In this document: positions 7,777 through 14,085 of the stretch, one piece after another
Layout of the letters: every line of letters begins with the position of its first letter
How positions within the stretch are numbered: the first letter of the stretch is position 1
Origin: Clostridiales bacterium
GTDB taxonomy: Bacteria > Bacillota > Clostridia > Christensenellales > Aristaeellaceae
Direction: 5' to 3'
NCBI GenBank assembly: GCA_004555535.1
Contig: SFHU01000075.1
Location: forward strand, 1-14,085
DNA length: 14,085 bases
Position numbers and translations under genes: made by a program
Notes under the pieces: generated by a model
What the model saw: only the letters and a program-made list of their open reading frames with translations
What the model was told of the DNA's origin: nothing
Databases searched by the model: none

Positions 7777-8960
7777 GAGAGACAGTCAGAAGCCGCAAAG
7801 AGGACTGCACGGGCTGCGGCGCATGCGTGGGCACATGCCCCAAGGACGCCATCACCATGGCGCCGGACGCGGAGGGCTTTTGCTATCCTTCCGTGGATCA
7901 GGCGCTGTGCATCTCCTGCGACCTCTGTGAGAAGCGGTGCCCGGTCGGTAAACCGAAGCCGGAGAACAAGCCCGCGGTCTTCGGCGCGATGAACCGGGAC
8001 GAGGAAATCCGCATGGAGTCCTCCTCGGGCGGCGTGTTTACGGCGCTCGCGCAGGATGTGATCGGGCGCGGCGGCGTGGTCTTCGGCGCGGTATTTGATG
8101 AGGCGCTGCGCGTGGAGCACGTCGGCGCGTTTGACGAGAGCGAGCTGGCGGGAATGCGCGGCTCCAAATATGTGCAGAGCGACTGCGCCGAGGCGATGGA
8201 GCATGCGGTTTCGTTGCTGGAGCGCGGCATTCCCGTGCTGTTTTCCGGTACGCCCTGCCAGATTGACGGGCTGCTGACCCGCGTGAAGGGGAAGAGCCGC
8301 GAGCTGCTGCTGACGGTCGACTTTGTCTGCCACGGTGTGCCCTCGCCGGGCGTCTTCGCCGCCTATCTGCGGGAGCTGGAGCAAAAGAGCGGCAAGCGGG
8401 TGACGCGATACGCCTTCCGCGACAAGCGCAAGGGCTGGAAGGATTTCTCCGCGGTGGCGACCTTTGAGGACGGCACGGAGCATGTCGGCTCGCAGAAGGA
8501 TGAGCCGTTTCTGTACGGCTTTTTGCAGAATCTGTATCTGAGGCCGTCGTGCGTGAACTGCAGCGGCCTGCGCGGAAATGGCCACGTGGCCGATCTGACG
8601 CTTTCCGATCTGTGGGGCGCGCAGGAGGTTTGCCCGCAGAGGGACGACGACAGGGGACTCTCCCTCGTCTTTGCCAACACACAGGCGGGCAGACGGGCGC
8701 TCGAGCGCGCCGCGGGAAGGCTGACCACCTTCCGGGTGGAAACCGACGGTCTGTCCCGGTTCAATCCGAGCCTGATCGCTCCGGTGCAGGCGCATCCCAA
8801 ACGGGAGGCGTTCTTCAGGCATTTTGCCCGGGAGGGCTTTGATTCGCAGCGGGTGATGAAACTGCTCAGCGGGCCCGGCCAGTTTGAGCGCCTCGCCGCG
8901 CGCGTGGCGCATCTGCCGGCCGGCGCGGCCCGGCGGCTCCGCGCGATGCTCCGCCGCTGA
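7773..8960 (+). CDS. FrhB-like (F420 hydrogenase/dehydrogenase beta family) protein with 2[4Fe-4S] domain
   Basis: Cytoplasmic iron-sulfur protein of 395 aa. The N-terminal ferredoxin-like domain carries two CxxCxxCxxxCP motifs (C12, C15, C18, C22 and C46, C49, C52, C56). The rest matches the FrhB/FpoF-like family (PF04422/PF04432), with SSSGGVF at 83-89, SGTPCQIDGL containing C162, FVCHGVPSPGVF, and a C260-x-x-C263 pair before the ADLTLSDLWGAQ stretch. Family members in methanogens use F420 and flavin. Bacterial ones beside pyruvyl transferases in polysaccharide clusters are common, but their substrate is not established, and nothing here shows that this organism makes F420. ATG 7773 overlaps the previous stop as ATGA, with GGGAGA (7761-7766) 6 nt upstream. 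It is the last gene of the operon. Inference: it performs a redox step on a sugar or on the pyruvylated product. Confidence 0.88.
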   Translation: MRETVRSRKEDCTGCGACVGTCPKDAITMAPDAEGFCYPSVDQALCISCDLCEKRCPVGKPKPENKPAVFGAMNRDEEIRMESSSGGVFTALAQDVIGRGGVVFGAVFDEALRVEHVGAFDESELAGMRGSKYVQSDCAEAMEHAVSLLERGIPVLFSGTPCQIDGLLTRVKGKSRELLLTVDFVCHGVPSPGVFAAYLRELEQKSGKRVTRYAFRDKRKGWKDFSAVATFEDGTEHVGSQKDEPFLYGFLQNLYLRPSCVNCSGLRGNGHVADLTLSDLWGAQEVCPQRDDDRGLSLVFANTQAGRRALERAAGRLTTFRVETDGLSRFNPSLIAPVQAHPKREAFFRHFAREGFDSQRVMKLLSGPGQFERLAARVAHLPAGAARRLRAMLRR

Positions 8961-8983
8961 AGCCCCGGCCAGAAAGGGGCTTT
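8960..8983 (+). terminator. Weak hairpin at the end of the polysaccharide operon
   Basis: AAGCCCC (8960-8966) pairs with GGGGCTT (8976-8982) around a 9-nt loop. Only TTT follows before CC, so it is a poor intrinsic terminator and may act as a 3' end stabiliser or let some transcription continue into comEC. The rest of the gap to 9051 shows no convincing promoter. Confidence 0.45.
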
Positions 8984-9051
8984 CCTGCAGGCGGGACGAA
9001 AGGGCGCGTTTGCGGCAGGCGGATCTGCAAACCGGCCTCTACAAAACATGA

Positions 9052-11367
9052 ATGCAGGCGAAGACGATGGACAGAGCGCTTGGAAACGTCCTCCTCTTTC
9101 CCTTTCGCCGCAGGCTGATGGCCGTGACCATCGCCTGGCTGTCAGGGATTGCGGGGGCGCTCTATGTCCGTCTGCCCATGGGGTTGACGCTCCTTTTGTG
9201 CGCTCTCCTTGCGTGCATCGGCATCCTCCGGTGCCGGCGCAGGGAGAGCGCGCTTTTGTTTGGCATGGCGGTGATGGCGCTGCTGGGCAACGCCTGCGCG
9301 GGCAGCCAGTTGTCGTGCCGCGATGCGGCTTCCCTGCCCGGAGCGACGATCTCGGGCACGGTGATGGCGATTGAATCGACGACGCGGGTCTGGCTGCGGG
9401 ATGTGACCGTGGAGGACGGTCCATCGCCCGAACGGCCGGTGATCGTGACGCTGATGACGCAGGAGGGCGAGGAGTCGACCGGCGCCCAGGTTGGCCAGCG
9501 CCTCAGCGGCACGGGCCGGCTCTTCGCGCCGGAGGAGGCGCGCAACCCCGGAGATGGAAACAGGCGGATTCAGGCGCTTTGTGAGGGATACGAGCTGTCG
9601 GGCTATCTGCTCCCGGGCTGGGAGGTGCAGGGCGAGCCGGTCTTCTCGCTACGCGAGGCGATTCGCCGGATGCGACTGGCGGTTCTCGGGCGGATCGAAG
9701 CGGTCTTCGGGGAGGCGGCGCCGCTGTTTCAGGCGCTGATGCTCGGAGAGCGCAGGGAGATGGATGCGGGGCTGACGGAGGCGCTCAGGCTGACGGGAAC
9801 GGCCCATGTGCTCACGGTATCCGGCCTGCATCTGGGGATGATCGCCGCGGCGCTTGACGCTCTGCTGCGCAGGCTTCGCCCGAGAAGAAGGCTGAGGCTG
9901 GCCGTGCAGATGCTGGTGCTGGGCTTCTTTGCCTGCCTGTCCGGCGCGGCGCCGGGCACCATCCGCGCGCTGATCATGGCGGTGCTGCGCGCGGTCGCCT
10001 CGTGCCGGGGAAGGCGGTATGAGCCGCTGACGGCGCTGTCCTTCGCCGCGCTGGTGATGACGGTCTGCTGCCCTGTGCTGCTGTTTTCGGGTTCCTTTCA
10101 GTTTTCCTTCTTCGTGGTGCTGGGCATGCAGCTGCTGGGCGGCAGGTTCCGCGCGGCGCACCTTCGCGCGAGAAGGCGGCGCATTCCCCGTGGCAGGCTG
10201 GTGCAGACTGTCGTTCAGGGCGCCTGCGCGCAGGCGGCGGCGATTCCGATGACGCTGCGGTTCTACGGCTATGTGCCGCTGCTGGCGCTGCCGATGAATC
10301 TGCTCTGCGGCGGCATCATGCCGCTGCTGCTGCTTGGCGGATGGGCCGTGACGGCGCTGAGCGTGATCAGCCTCGAGGGCGCAAGGCTGGCAGCCCGGGC
10401 GCTCGCCGTTCCGGCCCGGTGCTTTGAGATGCTGAGCATGGCGGCGGCTTCCCTGAGCGGCGCCATTGTTCGGCTGCCTGCGCCGTATGCCGCGAGCCTG
10501 CTGCTTGTGCTCCTGCTGATGGCGCTGGGTAGCGACAGAATCCGGTTCGGCGCCGGAAGGGGAAGGGCGGCTCTCTGTGCGGCGGTGCTGCTGCTGGCGA
10601 GCTATGCGCTGCGGTTTGTGCCGGCGGCGCGCTATGTGCAGCTGGATGTCGGGCAGGGAGACGCGGCGATCCTGCGCAGTGGGCGGAACTGCGTGCTCAT
10701 CGACGTCGGCCCGGAGGACAGCTATGACATGCTTCGCTATCTCCGCTTTGAGGGGCTGACGCCCTCGGCTGTGGTGCTGTCGCATCTGGACGAGGATCAT
10801 GCGGGCGCGCTGGGGACGCTGCTGCGCTCCGAGGTGGAGATCGGCCCGATCTATCTGTCCGTGGATGCAGGGGAGGAGACGGCGACCGAGCCGGTTCGGG
10901 AGGCGCTCGCGCTGGCGCGGGAGATGGAGCTGCCGGTCAGGGAGGTCGAGCGCGGAGGCGCGATTGAGGCGGGCGGATTCCAGCTGGACGTGCTCTCGCC
11001 GGACGGGACGCTCATGGGGAGCAACGAGCGCTCCCTGGTCCTGAGCGCCCGCGTCGAGGGGACGACGCTGCTGATGGCCGGCGATCTTCCCATCGGGAGC
11101 GAGCGGGAGGATTTTCCGGACTGCGAGCTGCTCAAGGTTGCCCACCACGGCAGCAAATACGCGACGAGCGCCGAATTTCTGCAGCAGACGACGCCGGAGC
11201 TGGCACTCATCAGCGTCGGCGCGGACAACCGCTACGGGCATCCGACCGGGCGCGTGCTCGAAGACCTGTCGCTGATCGGTGCGCGGGTGCTGCGGACGGA
11301 TCAGGCCGGCTGCATCACGGTCTGGCTGATCGGGGAGCGGCGGCTTGTGCAGACGTTTCTGCGCTGA
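9052..11367 (+). CDS. comEC: ComEC/Rec2 family competence protein (DNA uptake channel)
   Basis: Integral membrane protein (771 aa) that in competent bacteria carries single-stranded DNA across the cytoplasmic membrane. Three parts are visible. There is an N-terminal DUF4131-like region with a membrane-spanning start and an APEEARNPGDG motif. A multi-pass Competence domain (about 225-500) carries TGTAHVLTVSGLHLGM at 248-263. A C-terminal metallo-beta-lactamase domain (about 525-770) has LDVGQGDAA (D532), HLDEDH at 578-583, and AHHGSK with H698 and H699. All metal-binding motifs are intact, and length is normal for a three-domain ComEC. Start is uncertain: ATG 9052 lacks a clear ribosome binding site, and in-frame ATG 9067 (MDRALGN) has only a weak AGGCGAAG upstream. 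No comEA, comEB or pilus genes are in view, so whether the cell is naturally competent cannot be judged. Confidence 0.95.
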   Translation: MQAKTMDRALGNVLLFPFRRRLMAVTIAWLSGIAGALYVRLPMGLTLLLCALLACIGILRCRRRESALLFGMAVMALLGNACAGSQLSCRDAASLPGATISGTVMAIESTTRVWLRDVTVEDGPSPERPVIVTLMTQEGEESTGAQVGQRLSGTGRLFAPEEARNPGDGNRRIQALCEGYELSGYLLPGWEVQGEPVFSLREAIRRMRLAVLGRIEAVFGEAAPLFQALMLGERREMDAGLTEALRLTGTAHVLTVSGLHLGMIAAALDALLRRLRPRRRLRLAVQMLVLGFFACLSGAAPGTIRALIMAVLRAVASCRGRRYEPLTALSFAALVMTVCCPVLLFSGSFQFSFFVVLGMQLLGGRFRAAHLRARRRRIPRGRLVQTVVQGACAQAAAIPMTLRFYGYVPLLALPMNLLCGGIMPLLLLGGWAVTALSVISLEGARLAARALAVPARCFEMLSMAAASLSGAIVRLPAPYAASLLLVLLLMALGSDRIRFGAGRGRAALCAAVLLLASYALRFVPAARYVQLDVGQGDAAILRSGRNCVLIDVGPEDSYDMLRYLRFEGLTPSAVVLSHLDEDHAGALGTLLRSEVEIGPIYLSVDAGEETATEPVREALALAREMELPVREVERGGAIEAGGFQLDVLSPDGTLMGSNERSLVLSARVEGTTLLMAGDLPIGSEREDFPDCELLKVAHHGSKYATSAEFLQQTTPELALISVGADNRYGHPTGRVLEDLSLIGARVLRTDQAGCITVWLIGERRLVQTFLR

Positions 11368-11427
11368 GCGCGCTGGCATGAATCCGGGCCGGAGGTCATA
11401 TCTATCTACGACAGGGAAGTGAGCCGG

Positions 11428-12312
11428 TTGACGAGAAGACGATCAGCGCGAAAGGAATCGCGGGGCGGAACGTACCTGCGCGTGCGTACGGCGGATATCT
11501 ACGGCGGGGTGATTCCCGGGCGGACGGATGCGCAGGCACAGGGGGAGCTCGCGGCGCTGGCCGCTTCCATCGCCCGGCATGGCCTGCTTCAGCCCCTTGT
11601 CGTGCGGGAGAATGCGCAGGCGGGACGCTATGCGCTCGTCTGCGGGGCGCGGCGTTTGGCGGCCTGCCGGATGCTGGGCCTGGAGGCGGTGGATGCACTG
11701 CTCATCGAGGGCGATCAGGCGGAGGGAACAGCGTGCTTCCTGGAGGAGCACTGGACAAGCCGGCCCCCCTCGCCGGTCGACGAGGCCGACGCTGCGGCGC
11801 GCTGCGACACGCAGCGGCTGAAGGAGAGCCTGGCATTGCCCTGGACGCTTGCACAGGACAGGCTGAAGCTGCTGCGCCTGGGCGAGCGCGTCTGCGCGCT
11901 GATCCGCAGGGAAGGGCTGAAGCTCGAGCAGGCGCTGCCGCTGCTGAAGATCCCGGGCGAGGAGCGCTGCCTGGAGGCGGCCTCCATCATCGCGGAGCGG
12001 GAGCTGAGCGGGGGACAGGCCAGGCGGCTGATTGCGGGCGAGCAGCCCGGCGTCCTCGCGGCGTCCCGACGCCGGGCTGTGCGCATGGCGCTGGAGGAGG
12101 CGCAGCAGCTGGCGGCCAGGCTGCAGCGGCAGGGCATGTCCTGCCGCGTGACGGTGCAGAAGCATGAGCGTGGAATCTGTGTTCAGATTCTGATGAAAAG
12201 CGACGAAATGTCCCCGCGGGGGCAGGAAAAAGGGAATACGGACGAGAATAATGCTCATGTTTCCCGTCCGCGTGCGGGAATGAGGCGCGCGCAGTCGCAG
12301 CCGGGCGTTTGA
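11428..12312 (+). CDS. Divergent ParB/Spo0J-like protein (orphan)
   Basis: ParB-like protein of 294 aa. Residues about 41-97 match the ParB N-terminal CTP-binding domain: LAASIARHGLLQPLVVR, then VCGARRLAACRMLGLEAVDA. The usual GERR is GARR (A74). Residues about 128-200 resemble the ParB helix-turn-helix domain (RLKLLRLGERV...LIRREGLKLEQALPLLKI), but the usual GKSRS-x-V-x-N recognition segment reads LALPWTLAQD, and the segment before it is about ten residues short. The last 35 residues look unstructured and unconserved. No parA partner is adjacent. Start choice: TTG 11428 has AGGGAAG (11413-11419) 8 nt upstream. In-frame GTG 11419 overlaps that site but is possible. It lies in the run comEC, parB-like, degV with no clear promoter. 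It may be a chromosome-segregation accessory, a Noc-like factor, or a repurposed DNA-binding protein. Confidence 0.75.
   Translation: MTRRRSARKESRGGTYLRVRTADIYGGVIPGRTDAQAQGELAALAASIARHGLLQPLVVRENAQAGRYALVCGARRLAACRMLGLEAVDALLIEGDQAEGTACFLEEHWTSRPPSPVDEADAAARCDTQRLKESLALPWTLAQDRLKLLRLGERVCALIRREGLKLEQALPLLKIPGEERCLEAASIIAERELSGGQARRLIAGEQPGVLAASRRRAVRMALEEAQQLAARLQRQGMSCRVTVQKHERGICVQILMKSDEMSPRGQEKGNTDENNAHVSRPRAGMRRAQSQPGV
12254..12284. repeat. Bulged inverted repeat at the end of the ParB-like gene
   Basis: TTCCCG (12261-12266) and CGGGAA (12275-12280) form a 6-bp inverted repeat with an 8-nt spacer. Beyond a bulge on the left arm, CTCAT (12254-12258) can pair with ATGAG (12280-12284), sharing the A at 12280. 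There is no T-run, so it is not a terminator. It lies about 70 nt before the DegV start codon and could be a protein-binding site or chance in GC-rich DNA. Confidence 0.35.
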
Positions 12313-12354
12313 CCGGACCTCGCGGCGCGCCAAAGAGAGAGAGGGGATACTGAG

Positions 12355-13227
12355 ATGTACACGATTGTCACAGATTCCTGTTCGGATTTGAACCCCGGGC
12401 TGATCAGGCGATATCAAAAGCTCCGCATTCTGCCGATGGCCTATACGATGGCCGGCGAGGTGAGCACGAAGCCCTTTGACGACGCCTCCACGGTGCGCAT
12501 GTTTTACGACCGCCTGCGCGCGGGAGAGAGCTGTACGACGGCGCAGATTCCGCCTGCGGAGTTCTTTGAGGCGTTCAAGGCGCTGGTGGAGCAGGGCGAG
12601 GAGATTCTGGGCGTGATCTTCTCCTCAGCGCTCTCCGGAACGTATGCCTCCGCCTGCCTGGCGAAGAACATGGTGCTGGAGGAGTATCCCGACGCCGTGA
12701 TTGAGCTGGTCGATACGCTGGGCGCCAGCGCCGGCGAAGGTCTGATGGTCTACGACGTGCTGGAGAACCGCGAAAACGGCATGGACATTCACGAGAACGC
12801 GGCGTGGCTGCGCGAGCGCGTGCAGCGCTACGCGCACTGGTTTACGGTGGATGACCTCCACTTCCTCAAGCGCGGCGGGCGCTGCTCGCCGTCGGCGGCG
12901 TTCTTCGGCTCGATGCTCAGCATCAAGCCGGTGCTGCATGTCAACGACCAAGGCCAGCTGATCGCGCGCGCTAAGGTGCGCGGACGCCGGCAGGCGCTCA
13001 AGGCGCTGGCGGCCAAGTTCGGCGAGCTGGAGGCCGCGCCGGACCAGATGATCTTCATCAGCCATGGCGACTGCGAGGAAGACGCGCTGTTTGTGAAGGA
13101 TGAGCTCGTGCGCAGCTATGGCTGCGATCCGGAGAAGATCATTCTGAGCGTCATCGGCCCCGTCATCGGCAGCCATTCCGGCCCGGGCACGGTCGCGCTC
13201 TTCTTCAGGGGAAAGGATCGCGGCTGA
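12355..13227 (+). CDS. DegV-family fatty-acid-binding protein (FakB-like)
   Basis: Cytoplasmic DegV/FakB-type protein (290 aa) that binds one long-chain fatty acid. In Bacillota such proteins present the fatty acid to the kinase FakA, which makes acyl-phosphate for phospholipid synthesis. Signatures: IVTDSCSDL at the N-terminus, TTAQIPPAEF with T61 and T62, SSALSGTYASA with S94 and T96, DLHFLKRGGRCSPSAAF, and the end motif IGPVIGSHSGPGTVALFF with H274. Length and motifs are typical, so it looks intact. GAGGGG (12341-12346) lies 8 nt before ATG 12355. The stop overlaps the tadA start by 1 nt (TGATG), so the two are coupled. No fakA gene is in the window; Clostridia often carry several DegV paralogues, so the bound lipid cannot be inferred. 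Confidence 0.93.
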   Translation: MYTIVTDSCSDLNPGLIRRYQKLRILPMAYTMAGEVSTKPFDDASTVRMFYDRLRAGESCTTAQIPPAEFFEAFKALVEQGEEILGVIFSSALSGTYASACLAKNMVLEEYPDAVIELVDTLGASAGEGLMVYDVLENRENGMDIHENAAWLRERVQRYAHWFTVDDLHFLKRGGRCSPSAAFFGSMLSIKPVLHVNDQGQLIARAKVRGRRQALKALAAKFGELEAAPDQMIFISHGDCEEDALFVKDELVRSYGCDPEKIILSVIGPVIGSHSGPGTVALFFRGKDRG

Positions 13228-13673
13228 TGCGCGAGGCGTGGATGCGCGCGGCACTGGAGGAGGCCGAAATCGCCAGGCAGCAGGGCGAGGTGCCGGTCGG
13301 CGCGGTCGTCGTCTGCGGCGGCAAGGTGATCGCGCAGGCGCACAACGAGCGCGAGAGCGCCTGCGATCCGACGGCGCACGCTGAAATCCTGGCGCTCAGG
13401 CGGGCCGCCCGGGCGCTGGGCCGCTGGCGGCTGACGGACTGCACGCTGGTCGTGACGCTGGAGCCCTGCCCGATGTGCGCAGGAGCCGCAGCGATGGCCC
13501 GGGTCGGAGAGGTGATCTACGGCGCGGCAGATCCTCAGGCGGGCTGCGCGGGCAGCGTCTATGCGCTGACGGAGGATCCCGCCTTCGGCGCGGGCACGCC
13601 GGCGTCAGGCGGGCTGCTCAGCGGGGAATGCGAGGCGCAGTTGAGTGGCTTTTTCGAGTCCAGAAGGGCCTGA
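13227..13673 (+). CDS. tadA: tRNA-specific adenosine deaminase TadA
   Basis: Zinc-dependent deaminase (148 aa) that converts adenosine 34 to inosine in the anticodon wobble position of tRNA-Arg(ACG), letting it read CGN codons. H51-A-E53 carries the zinc ligand His and the catalytic Glu, and P80-C81-P-M-C84 gives the two zinc Cys ligands in EPCPMCAGAAAMARV. The VPVGAVVV segment and the HNERESACDPTAHAEILAL stretch are typical of TadA rather than of guanine or cytosine deaminases. ATG 13227 shares one base with the DegV stop and has GAAAGGA (13211-13217) 9 nt upstream. It is followed by a strong terminator, so it closes the degV-tadA transcript. An essential housekeeping enzyme in most bacteria; the call is firm. 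Confidence 0.95.
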   Translation: MREAWMRAALEEAEIARQQGEVPVGAVVVCGGKVIAQAHNERESACDPTAHAEILALRRAARALGRWRLTDCTLVVTLEPCPMCAGAAAMARVGEVIYGAADPQAGCAGSVYALTEDPAFGAGTPASGGLLSGECEAQLSGFFESRRA

Positions 13674-13685
13674 CCTTGCATCAAA

Positions 13686-13718
13686 CGGAGCCGTGCCGGG
13701 CATGGCTCCGCTTTTTTT
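13686..13718 (+). terminator. Strong Rho-independent terminator after tadA
   Basis: CGGAGCCGTG (13686-13695) pairs with CATGGCTCCG (13701-13710), a 10-bp stem with one G-T pair, around a 5-nt loop. C and seven T follow (13712-13718). It is the best terminator in the window and separates the tadA transcript from the next gene's promoter. Confidence 0.95.
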
Positions 13719-13782
13719 GACCGGGAAAGGCTGCGGCGTGCAATTTGGCGCGGCGCCGGGCGCATTTTCCGGGAGTTTCTTC

Positions 13783-13811
13783 TTGACAGACGGCCGGCAC
13801 AAAGGTATAGT
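13783..13811 (+). promoter_or_regulatory. Sigma-A-type promoter for the lysA-like gene
   Basis: TTGACA (13783-13788) and TATAGT (13806-13811) are separated by exactly 17 bp: a perfect -35 and a 5/6 -10. Transcription would start near 13818, leaving a leader of about 47 nt before ATG 13865, too short for a lysine riboswitch. Position just after a strong terminator fits. Confidence 0.9.
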
Positions 13812-13834
13812 TGTATGCAGATTTCTGAAAAAAA

Positions 13835-13851
13835 CCTGCCCGTCGGGCAGG
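13835..13851 (+). promoter_or_regulatory. Leader hairpin overlapping the ribosome binding site
   Basis: CCTGCCC (13835-13841) pairs with GGGCAGG (13845-13851) around GTC. The last bases of the right arm join the ribosome binding site GGAGGGGG (13850-13857), which lies 7 nt before ATG 13865. The stem is preceded by a run of seven A, so on the minus strand the same element reads as a GC stem followed by seven T, a good intrinsic terminator for transcription running leftward. Confidence 0.6.
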
Positions 13852-13864
13852 AGGGGGATACGGC

Positions 13865-14085
13865 ATGAGCGAGAAGAAGCCCTTTTTGACGCTTGAGCAG
13901 GCGCGGGAGATCACAAGGACCTATCCGACGCCCTTTCATATTTATGACGAGGCGGGCATCCGCCGCACGGCGCGCGCGCTGAACAAGGCGTTTGCCTGGA
14001 ACCCAGGGTTCAGGGAGTACTTCGCCGTCAAGGCGACGCCCAACCCCTTCATTTTGAAGATCCTGCGCGAGGAGGGCTGCGGCGT
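13865..14085 (+). CDS. lysA: Diaminopimelate decarboxylase-like PLP enzyme (5' end only)
   Basis: First 73 codons of a fold-type III PLP-dependent decarboxylase, cut by the window edge. The start MSEKKPFLTLEQAREI followed by YPTPFHIYDEAGIRRTARAL and EYFAVKATPNPFIL is typical of LysA, which removes CO2 from meso-diaminopimelate to make lysine. K56 in the AVKA motif should form the Schiff base with PLP. ATG 13865 follows GGAGGGGG by 7 nt and has its own promoter and leader hairpin. A related decarboxylase (for example carboxynorspermidine decarboxylase) cannot be fully excluded without the rest of the sequence, but diaminopimelate decarboxylase is the better fit. Confidence 0.82.
   Translation, partial: MSEKKPFLTLEQAREITRTYPTPFHIYDEAGIRRTARALNKAFAWNPGFREYFAVKATPNPFILKILREEGCG

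Noticed and set aside
9649..11379. Very long minus-strand open frame (576 codons) opposite comEC, and similar long antisense frames opposite most genes
   Set aside because: They mirror real + strand genes with clear domains, encode Arg/Gln/His-rich sequence without motifs, and are expected in GC-rich coding DNA.
11368..11427. GCGCT-G-AGCGC palindrome after comEC as a terminator
   Set aside because: The loop would be one base and there is no T-run. I see no promoter in this gap either.
12212..12221. CCCCGCGGGG palindrome in the ParB-like gene
   Set aside because: Without a loop it is a plain restriction-site-like palindrome, likely by chance in GC-rich coding sequence.
13818..13864. Lysine riboswitch upstream of the lysA-like gene
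   Set aside because: The leader is about 47 nt, whereas an L-box needs roughly 170 nt or more; only a single hairpin is present.
13645..13896. 83-codon + strand frame after tadA
   Set aside because: It spans the strong terminator, the promoter and the start of the lysA-like gene, so it cannot be a single gene.
1..14085. parS sites (TGTTTCACGTGAAACA type), CRISPR arrays, insertion sequences, tRNA or rRNA genes
   Set aside because: Reading through the window showed no canonical parS, no repeat-spacer pattern, no transposase and no tRNA-like cloverleaf.

Overview
The window is a stretch of ordinary bacterial chromosome with twelve protein-coding genes. All lie on the + strand, the last one runs off the right edge, and little space lies between them. 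High GC, strong GGAGG-type ribosome binding sites, extended -10 and TTGACA/TATAAT-type promoters, and the family mix (PucR-type regulator, S41 peptidase, DegV, TadA, ferredoxin-type FrhB-like protein, many GT2 enzymes) suggest an anaerobic, high-GC member of the Bacillota, most likely class Clostridia. The genus cannot be told from the sequence. I saw no rRNA, tRNA, CRISPR array, insertion sequence or prophage gene.

Layout. (1) 29-1099: PucR/CdaR-type transcription factor, followed by a hairpin with a short T-run (1137-1165). (2) 1191-2432: secreted or membrane-anchored C-terminal processing peptidase (S41), closed by a terminator at 2448-2480. (3) 2546-2574: promoter with a perfect extended -10. 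It leads into a six-gene, translationally coupled operon (2622-8960): four GT2 glycosyltransferases, a polysaccharide pyruvyl transferase, and an FrhB-like protein with two ferredoxin-type iron-sulfur motifs. (4) 9052-11367: comEC, the DNA-uptake channel. (5) 11428-12312: orphan, divergent ParB-like protein. (6) 12355-13673: DegV-family fatty-acid-binding protein overlapping tadA, closed by a strong terminator (13686-13718). (7) 13783-13811: strong sigma-A-type promoter, a leader hairpin overlapping the ribosome binding site, and the start of a diaminopimelate decarboxylase gene.

How the genes work together. The central operon looks like part of a surface-polysaccharide pathway. The four GT2 enzymes would add sugars one after another, the pyruvyl transferase would place a ketal-pyruvate group, and the FrhB-like protein would supply a redox step of unknown chemistry. 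No flippase, polymerase, priming transferase or export gene is present, so the rest of the pathway must be encoded elsewhere. The remaining genes are mostly housekeeping and need not be functionally linked.

I do not see a clearly new biological system. The observations most worth following are the ParB-like protein, which has an altered CTP-binding motif (GARR in place of GERR) and a diverged recognition helix, the pyruvyl transferase/FrhB-like pair, and the leader structures upstream of the S41, first glycosyltransferase and lysA genes.
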